Origin: JADJOY01 sp016713535 [NCBI: Deltaproteobacteria bacterium]
GTDB taxonomy: Bacteria; JADJOY01
Reading direction: 5' to 3'
NCBI GenBank assembly: GCA_016713535.1
Contig: JADJOY010000031.1
Location: 1 to 19,435, forward strand
Length of the DNA stretch: 19,435 bases
The notes under the pieces: model-generated
Told to the model about the DNA's origin: nothing
Databases searched by the model: none
What the model saw: the letters and a program-made list of their open reading frames with translations, nothing else
In this document: positions 14,578 to 19,435 of the stretch, piece by piece
Position numbering within the stretch: the stretch's first letter is position 1
How the letters are laid out: every line of letters starts with the position of its first letter
Program-made: the position numbers and the translations under genes

Positions 14578-14755
14578 CCGACGCGCGCCCCGGCGGTGAC
14601 CCCATCGGCACCGACCGGCGGCGTGGAGCTCCCGAAGCCTGATTCAGGTGCCCATCGGGCGCTCGCGCGATGGCGTCCGGACGGCGCGACGCTCCGCACA
14701 ATTGCCGCGCATCCTACGGGTAAACGCGTAGAATCCGGCTCTCGCTTGCCGAGAG

Positions 14756-15885
14756 GTGATCCCACCCGCGACCGCGACCCCGCTCGAAGTGCCCATCCCT
14801 CACGCCCGCCGGCGCGGGGCTCGCCCCGATCGGCTCGTCGCGTACCTGCAGGACGCGCGCGAGCCACGATCGACGAGATCCGCGAGCTGGTGCCGGCGCA
14901 GGCGCCGCCACTCAGGGCGCCTCTACGAGCTGATGCTCGAGCTACCCGCTGCGCGAGGCGAAGGCCCTTCGCCCCGCGCTCTGCATCGCCACCTGCCGTG
15001 CGCTCGGTGGCCAGCTCGCGGCAGTGTTGCCGTCGGCGGCGATGCTCGAGCTCTTCCACAACGCGTTCCTGATCCATGACGACGTCGAGGACGACTCCGA
15101 GCTGCGGCGCGGCGCGCCGACGTTCCACCGCGCCGAGGAGTGTCCCGACCCCGGAATGATCCCGGCGTGGGGCGACGGGATGCTCGCCCTCGCGCTCCGG
15201 CCGCTCCTCGACAACACCCGCACCGTCCGGGCTCGGCGAAGCGCTGCGGATCCCCTCGAGCTGGTGGCGCGGATGGCGCGCGAGTCGGCGGAGGGCAGGC
15301 GGTCGAGCTCGACTGGATCCGCGCCAACGCGTGGGACCAGCGCGACGCCGACTATTTCCGCATGGTGCACAAGAAGACCAAGCTGGTACTCGTTCATCAC
15401 GCCGGTCCTCCTCGAGGCGCTGGTCGGTGGGGTCGAGCCGGCGCGCCTCGCGCGCCTCGGCCGCTTCGCGACGCTGCTCGGGCTCACCTTCCGGGTCGGG
15501 ACGACGCGCTCAACCTCGACGCCGACGAGACCGCCTACGGCAAGGCTCGCCGGCGATCTGTCAGGAAGCAAGCGCACGCTGATCCTCCTCCATGCGCTCA
15601 GGGCCGCCTCGCCCGGCGAGCGCGCGCGAACGATCGGGATCCTGGCCAAGCGCCGCCCGGGCGCAGGCATCTCCGAGCTCGAGGCCAAGTCGGTGGCCGA
15701 CGTGGAGTTCCTGCGGGCCTCGTGGATCGATCCAGCGCCATCGCGGTGGCGCGCGCCGCCGCGCGGCGGCGCGCCGAGCGGAACCGCGACGTGCTCGCGC
15801 TCGCGACCCGGGCGACGTCGCGCCGTCGTCGCACCTCGACTTCCTGTTCGGCGTGGTGCGCTACGTGATCGAGCGGGATCGCTGA
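14756..15885 (+). CDS. Polyprenyl (GGPP-type) diphosphate synthase (heavily frameshifted)
   Basis: About 375 aa reconstructed. In order: LREAKALRPALCIATCRALGG; LPSAAMLELFHNAFLIHDDVEDDSELRRG with the first Asp-rich motif (codons 15078-15095); ARESAEG-QAVELDWIRAN; DYFRMVHKKT-SWYSFITPVLLEALVGG; LGLTFRVG-DDALNLD with the second Asp-rich motif (from 15500), then YGK...AGDLS-KRTLILLHAL; and a C-terminal HLDFLFGVVRYVIERDR. This is the trans-isoprenyl diphosphate synthase fold, condensing isopentenyl diphosphate onto allylic diphosphates in the cytoplasm; the SLEGQAMEL-like and KKTSWYSF segments resemble geranylgeranyl-type enzymes of carotenoid clusters. FQxxDD reads FRVGDD. At least six frame changes occur. 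The start is uncertain; GAGAGG touches GTG 14756. Confidence 0.75.
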
Positions 15886-15889
15886 GCGG

Positions 15890-15912
15890 GCCGAGCGGTC
15901 GGACCGCTCGGC
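15890..15912. terminator. 11-bp perfect inverted repeat after the prenyl synthase gene
   Basis: GCCGAGCGGTC (15890-15900), central G, GACCGCTCGGC (15902-15912), beginning 4 bp after the stop at 15883-15885. No T-tract follows and a Shine-Dalgarno for the next gene (GGGGAG) begins two bases later, so it is an attenuating or processing hairpin or a REP-like palindrome rather than a standard terminator. Confidence 0.45.
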
Positions 15913-15924
15913 GGGGAGCAGCGC

Positions 15925-16283
15925 GTGGACTGGAAAGATCTGCTGGAAGCCGACTCACCCGACGCGCTGGTCGAGCGCCTGCGACGGCGCTTCGGAGGCG
16001 CAGGGCCTCGCTCGGCGCGGACCCGGGCGCCACCGCGGACGACGCGGCCAGCGCCAGGACGCCCGCCGACACTCGAGCCACGCCTGCCGGCCAGGAACCC
16101 GACGCGGGCTCGCTCGGCGAGCGCGCACGCGCCCACTTCGCCGACCTCCAGGGCGCGAGCGCAAGCAGGCTCAGCTCACCCGCGACCTCCTCGACGCGCT
16201 GCGCCGGGAGCGCGCCGCGGAGCTCCAGCACCGGCCCCTCCGCAGCGGCTGCTCAGGCTGCACGCGGGGGGCTGGCGCCATGA
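15925..16283 (+). CDS. Small helical protein of unknown function (frameshifted)
   Basis: About 119 aa reconstructed from GTG 15925, with GGGGAG six bases upstream. It begins MDWKDLLEADSPDALVERLRRRF, continues after a shift near 16000 with an Ala/Asp/Pro-rich linker (SLGADPGATADDAASA...), then GERARAHFADLQG and, after another shift near 16152, a charged helix RERKQAQLTRDLLDALRRERAAEL that could form a coiled coil. The end is uncertain; a TGA at 16281 overlaps the next ATG. I do not recognise a family. It lies between the prenyl synthase and further small genes in the same direction. Confidence 0.5.
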
Positions 16284-16582
16284 CCAACAGCGCGTTCGTC
16301 GTGGAAACGCCAGCGCGGTGACGGTGGCGCTCTCGTTCGAAGGTCGTCGGTGTGCGCGACGGGCTCGGCGTCTCGCGAGCCGCGCCGCCGATCGCGTTCG
16401 AGCCGGAAGCGCGCCGTCGCTTAGCGCCGCGCGAAGCGCGTCGGGTGCGGGTCGGATCGACCTCGCCGACGCCCGTCAAGAGCCCGGCGCGCCTCGAGCT
16501 ACAGGTGTGGGTCCAGCCTGGACGCGGACGCCACCTCACGCTGTGGATCGACGTCGTAGTCGATCCCCGGACGTTCGAATGA
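16280..16582 (+). CDS. Small beta-sandwich-like protein of unknown function (frameshifted)
   Basis: 100 aa across two compensating indels; restoring an A in the run near 16312 gives MTNSAFVVENASAVTVALSF. The rest reads VRDGLGVSRAAPPIAFEPEARRRLAPREARRVRVGS...LELQVWVQP...HLTLWIDVVVDPRTFE. Alternating hydrophobic strands, the VENASAVTV opening and the LAPREARRVRV turn resemble bacterial Ig-like modules that bind or decorate other domains. There is no signal peptide. Its TGA (16580-16582) overlaps the next ATG (16579), implying translational coupling. The function is unknown. Confidence 0.5.
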
Positions 16583-17297
16583 CGCCGTGCCGGCCGAAGA
16601 CGACCGGGCTGCCGCGGCTGGTGGTGCGCGGGGCCGAGGACCACCTCCTACAAGCGCTGCGGCGACCTGCAGCTCGCCGTGCTCAACCACCCCGCGGCCG
16701 CGCCACACGCCGCGTACGCGGCGCTGGTCGCGGAGAGGTCGTCATTTCGCCCACGACGCCGGAGGGTGAGCGCTGGAGCACACGCCTGGCCGGCTCCGAC
16801 CTGCGCCGGGTGCGCATGGTGTGGGACGCGAGCACCCTCGGCAGCTCGCGCACCCCGACGCCGCTCCGCCCGTGACGCGCTGCCGTCGGTGGTGCTCGAC
16901 TGCTGGTCGGCACGCGCGCAGACCCAGCGCTCGAGGAAGCTCCTCACCCGCCTGGTGTTTCATCGCTCCGCCGACCGGGGTGGGACGATCGACGGGTCCG
17001 CGGACCGGCGCCCGGAAGGAAGGCCTTCGCGCTGCTGGTGCTCGGCCTGCTCTCCACGCTCGAGCGGTTCCGAGCGCTCGCTCTCGCCGCTCCCACCGCG
17101 GCGCCGGCGCGCCAGCCCGGCGACGCTCGAGCCAAGACCCCGCTGGCGATCCCGCACTGCTCGCCGTGCTCGGTGTGCTGGGCTTCGCGCACCGCCTCCG
17201 CGAGATCCTCGGAGGGCTCGAGGACGACTGCCGCCCGACCGCCAGCGTCAGGCGTGGCCGCCGCGACCCCGTCGAGCCACAGGGGCTGGCTCGGTGA
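16579..17297 (+). CDS. Uncharacterised protein, coupled to both neighbours (frameshifted)
   Basis: About 240 aa reconstructed. Stretches with clear coding character, in order: SYKRCGDLQLAVLNHPAAAPH; GEVVISPTTPEGERWSTRLAG and DLRRVRMVWDAST; LPSVVLDLLVGT and DPALEE; LTRLVFHRSADRGG; AFALLVLGLLSTLERFRALALAA, which could be a membrane or buried helix; and DPALLAVLGVLGFAHRLREILGGLEDD near the end. Start ATG 16579 overlaps the previous stop, and its own stop (TGA 17295-17297) overlaps GTG 17294 of the next gene. I know no family with this pattern. At least four frame changes are needed, so residue-level statements are unsafe. Confidence 0.45.
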
Positions 17298-18400
17298 GCG
17301 CGCTGCCGTCTCGGCTGCTGCGACCGGCACCCGCGGCACCCCCTCGCTGGCGCGATCGCCGAGGCCATCCGCGCCACCAATCACCTCCGCCGCGGGTCCA
17401 GCAAGCCGGCGGTCGCCGGTGCCTGGAAGGGGTGGTTCCCCACTTCTGCGTGCTCGCGCCCGGTGGCCCGGTACTGCTCAACCTGAAGCGTGTTCGGGGA
17501 CCCTCGCCCGGCCCCACGCGGCGCCGAGGTGGGGCGGGCGCTAGTCACCGTCATCCGCGGCGGCTGGCACGGCGGCGCGGAGACGTTCGCCGCGGGCGCT
17601 ACGCCTGCAGGCCGGACTCAGCTTCGCGCTGGCCCGCACACGGTGGTCGACTTCCGGGATAAGTCGCTTCCGCGTCGGAGTGCTCGCCGCGCCGACGTAA
17701 GCTTCGGGCTCGAGCTCACCACCTTCGCGTTCCCCACCGCCACTCGCAACGCCGCGTTCGCGCCACGGCTCGCCAGTCACTGGCTAGCGGTGCCGCGGCT
17801 AGACCGCGACCGGCCCGGTGACCGTGGGTCGCCGCGACCACACGTTCGACGGCGTGCCGGCCTATACGATCCACAACTGGGGGCGCTTCCGCTGGGGGCG
17901 ACTTCGCGCGGGGTGGGGGTCGGGCTGCCGACGATCCCGGCTCGCCGTGGTCGCTGAACTCTTCGATCGCCTCACCGGCCACTCGCGAGGGCGAGTGCTC
18001 ACAGAGGCCTCTACCTGTGGCGAGACCGAGCCGGCGCGGATCCTGCGCGAGCGCGCGGTGCCCTTCGAGCTCGCGCCAGCACCTGCGCGCCCGGCCGTTT
18101 CGCATCCCGGCGGCCCTCGCGGTGCTCGCGGAAGGCGGGCAACCGACGTCCCCGCCACGCTGAGCCTCGCCCAGGGCTCGCGGGCGACGACCGGGATCGG
18201 GCGGAGTTCGCGGTCGAACTCGCGCGGTTGCCGATACCGAACGACGCCGACGACCTGCGCCTCACCACCATCAACAGAGACCGTCGCGCGCATGCACCTG
18301 CGGGCCCAGGCGTGGACGGTGAGCGCTCGACGTGCCCCGGGCGTGCGTTCGCAGGCTGGTCCGTGGCGAGCATACGCTCGGCGGCTTCGTGCGGCCTCGC
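17294..18400 (+). CDS. Lipocalin-fold CrtC/AttH-like protein (heavily frameshifted, end uncertain)
   Basis: About 360 aa reconstructed. Coding stretches: IRATNHLRRGSSKPAVAGAW; VVPHFCVLAPGGPVLLNLKR; GRALVTVIRGGWHGGAETFAAG; LSFALAR; SFGLELTTFAFPTATRNAAFAP, ASHWLAVPRLDRD; VTVGRRDHTFDGVPAYTIHNWG (His-Asn-Trp codons 17872-17880), then RFRWG and, one frame over, a GDFA/GWG-type segment; RLTGHSRGRVLTEA; EPARILRERAVPFELAPAP; and RLTTIN near 18255. An [H/N]-x-NWG motif followed by Trp/Gly-rich strands in the second half of a duplicated barrel is the pattern of carotenoid 1,2-hydratase (CrtC), AttH and tocopherol-cyclase-like proteins. CrtC adds water to acyclic carotenoid ends; related proteins have other hydrophobic substrates. 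Family-level confidence only. Confidence 0.45.
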
Positions 18401-18800
18401 TCTCGGATCCTCGGTACGGGCATCCGGCCAGCTACCGCCGGCTCCTGCACGCCGCGCTCGGGCGCCGCCAGGTCGAGCTCGGCCTCGGCGACGACCGTTC
18501 GTGCTCGCCATCGCGGGGGGCGCATCCGCCTCGAGCCGGCGGCGAGCGAGCGCGCTGCGCCACAATCGAGCTGGGGCGCGCGACCGTCGTGTCGATCTGG
18601 ACGGCGAGGTCAGGCTCCTCGACACCCCGATCGGCGGACCACCTGCACGTACGCGGCTCGATCGCCCGGGAGCTGCTGGGCGAGCTGTGGGACGCCACGC
18701 GCCTCTACATCCACGGCCTGGTCCGCTGCCCCTCGATTCCGCCGCTGCCCATGCGCTGCGCGACCGGCGACGACCACGACGCACCATCCGTCGACCTCGT
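18401..18800 (+). CDS. Possible SCP2-like sterol-carrier segment (heavily frameshifted)
   Basis: Boundaries approximate; it may be a separate gene or the tail of the preceding one. Coding stretches across frames: SYRRLLHAALGRRQVELGLGDD, FVLAIAGG and RIRLEP, ATIELGRATVVSI, DGEVRLLDTP, DHLHVRGSIARELLGELW and DATRLYIHGLVRCPSIPP. The order 'strand, GGRIRLEP, ATIELGRATVVSI, DGEVRLLDT, LHVRGS, helix' resembles the SCP2 fold, in which a basal sheet is followed by a lipid-binding helix. A lipid carrier would suit the isoprenoid neighbours, but the frame damage makes this tentative. No reliable start or stop could be fixed. Confidence 0.28.
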
Positions 18801-18844
18801 GTCGACCAACAGGAAGAGAACCCTCGCTGACCAGACCCGACCCC

Positions 18845-19435
18845 GTGACGGCTTCTGGATCACTGCCGGACAGCAAGAGCCAGCCGGTCACGCGGCCCGT
18901 CATCCACGATCCTCAGCGCCGGCATCACCGGGCTCCATCGCGCACCGAGTGCGCCAGGGCGCCAGCTTCATCGTGCGGGTCATCGAAGCGCAACGAGCCG
19001 CAGGGGACGCGGGCGGCGTCCCGATCGGCAGGATCGCGAAGACCAATACGCGGTGGCGATCGAAGGCGGGCGGTTCACGCGCCCGCGCCGGTGCCGGCAC
19101 CTACCGTGGCTACGATCAGTCGAGACGACGATCGCGGGAACTTCACCCCCTACTCCGAGGGGCGCGGCCGACGCTCGCGGAGTGACGAACGCTCGGAAGA
19201 TCAAGGTGATCGCGGAACGACTCATGGCGTACACCGGAGCGCTCGACGTGCTGGGAAGGCCGCAGCGCCCGCTCGAGGTGGTCATCGTCGGCCTCCACGA
19301 CGACCGAGCGGCTCGTCGATCCGGTCGCTGGCAGTCTCGAGGTCGCGGTCGAGCGGGTGTCAGGCCCTGAAGCTGGCGCTCGGGGCGACCAAGCGCCTCA
19401 CGATCGATCACAGGATCGAGCGCCTCGATCACGCA
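18845..19435 (+). CDS. Possible FAD-dependent oxidoreductase N-terminus (partial, frameshifted)
   Basis: From GTG 18845 one reads TASGSLPDSKSQPVTRPVI. After a one-base shift comes ILSAGITGL (from about 18909) and, after another, AHRVRQGASFIVRVIEA then AAG. Joined, this follows the dinucleotide-binding pattern of flavin amine-oxidase/phytoene-desaturase-type enzymes (GxGxxGLxxAxxLxxxGxxVxVxEAxxxxGG), with Ser where the first Gly is usual. Later stretches (YAVAIEGGRF, ARKIKVIAERLMAYTGALDVLG, RPLEVVIVGLHDD) have coding character, but I cannot align them to that family. The gene runs off the window. If correct, it would place a CrtI/CrtD-like enzyme beside the prenyl synthase and CrtC-like gene. 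Confidence 0.3.
   Translation, partial: MTASGSLPDSKSQPVTRPVIHDPQRRHHRAPSRTECARAPASSCGSSKRNEPQGTRAASRSAGSRRPIRGGDRRRAVHAPAPVPAPTVATISRDDDRGNFTPYSEGRGRRSRSDERSEDQGDRGTTHGVHRSARRAGKAAAPARGGHRRPPRRPSGSSIRSLAVSRSRSSGCQALKLALGATKRLTIDHRIERLDHA

Noticed and set aside
14702-14734. Sigma-70 promoter before the prenyl synthase (TTGCCG and TAGAAT)
   Set aside because: TAGAAT is a fair -10 box, but the spacer of about 21 bp is too long and no better -35 is visible.

Overview
The window is GC-rich DNA (roughly 70%, G or C at most third codon positions) from a Gram-negative bacterium. Several lipoproteins have glycine-rich linkers after the lipobox, one gene is a SUMF1/FGE-fold lipoprotein, and one membrane protein resembles the TPR tail of myxobacterial Hanks-type kinases. 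Together these suggest Myxococcota or a related deltaproteobacterial lineage, probably uncultivated. This placement is inference; there is no rRNA, tRNA or other lineage marker. I saw no CRISPR array, transposase or integrase.

Layout. 1-540: no gene I can defend. 541-620: an AT-richer patch with three 24-bp tandem repeats. 719-1210: a dense array of intergenic hairpins, ending at the 3' end of the first gene. 1211-4464 (minus strand): an FGE-fold lipoprotein with a long unassigned C-terminal region, and a short-chain dehydrogenase. From 4573 onward every gene is on the plus strand: a histone-tail/VOC fusion, a MaoC-like hydratase with a CitE-like CoA-ester lyase, a P-loop GTPase of unknown role, a GNAT acetyltransferase, a beta-propeller lipoprotein, a membrane TPR protein and a GH92 alpha-mannosidase-type lipoprotein. 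Next come a NirD-like Rieske protein, a GGPP-synthase-like polyprenyl synthetase, three small uncharacterised genes (the later ones joined by overlapping start/stop codons), a lipocalin-fold CrtC/AttH-like protein, a possible SCP2-like segment and a possible FAD oxidoreductase N-terminus that runs off the window.

How the genes may work together. MaoC plus CitE is a hydratase/C-C lyase pair for branched dicarboxyl-CoA esters (itaconate, mesaconate or leucine-type catabolism). The right end reads as an isoprenoid-tailoring gene cluster: prenyl-diphosphate synthase, Rieske electron carrier, CrtC-like protein and putative FAD desaturase. This is the best candidate for an undescribed system, but its reading frames are badly damaged.

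Sequence quality. Frameshifts are absent or rare in 1.2-5.3, 6.0-6.9 and 8.2-10.2 kb, moderate at 5.5, 7.9 and 10.9-13.8 kb, and occur every 50-150 bp beyond about 14 kb. Most lie at short homopolymers, many come in compensating pairs, and the alternate frames keep family motifs and GC-rich third positions. Uncorrected long-read indels near a contig end are a better explanation than pseudogenes, so proteins beyond 10.9 kb are given as reconstructions across frames.

Dispersed hairpins. At least three families of short intergenic palindromes occur (CTTCGT-loop, AGGA-loop and GTAGCGCGGGG types). Their stems differ between copies by paired, compensatory changes, the mark of structured REP/REPIN-like elements.
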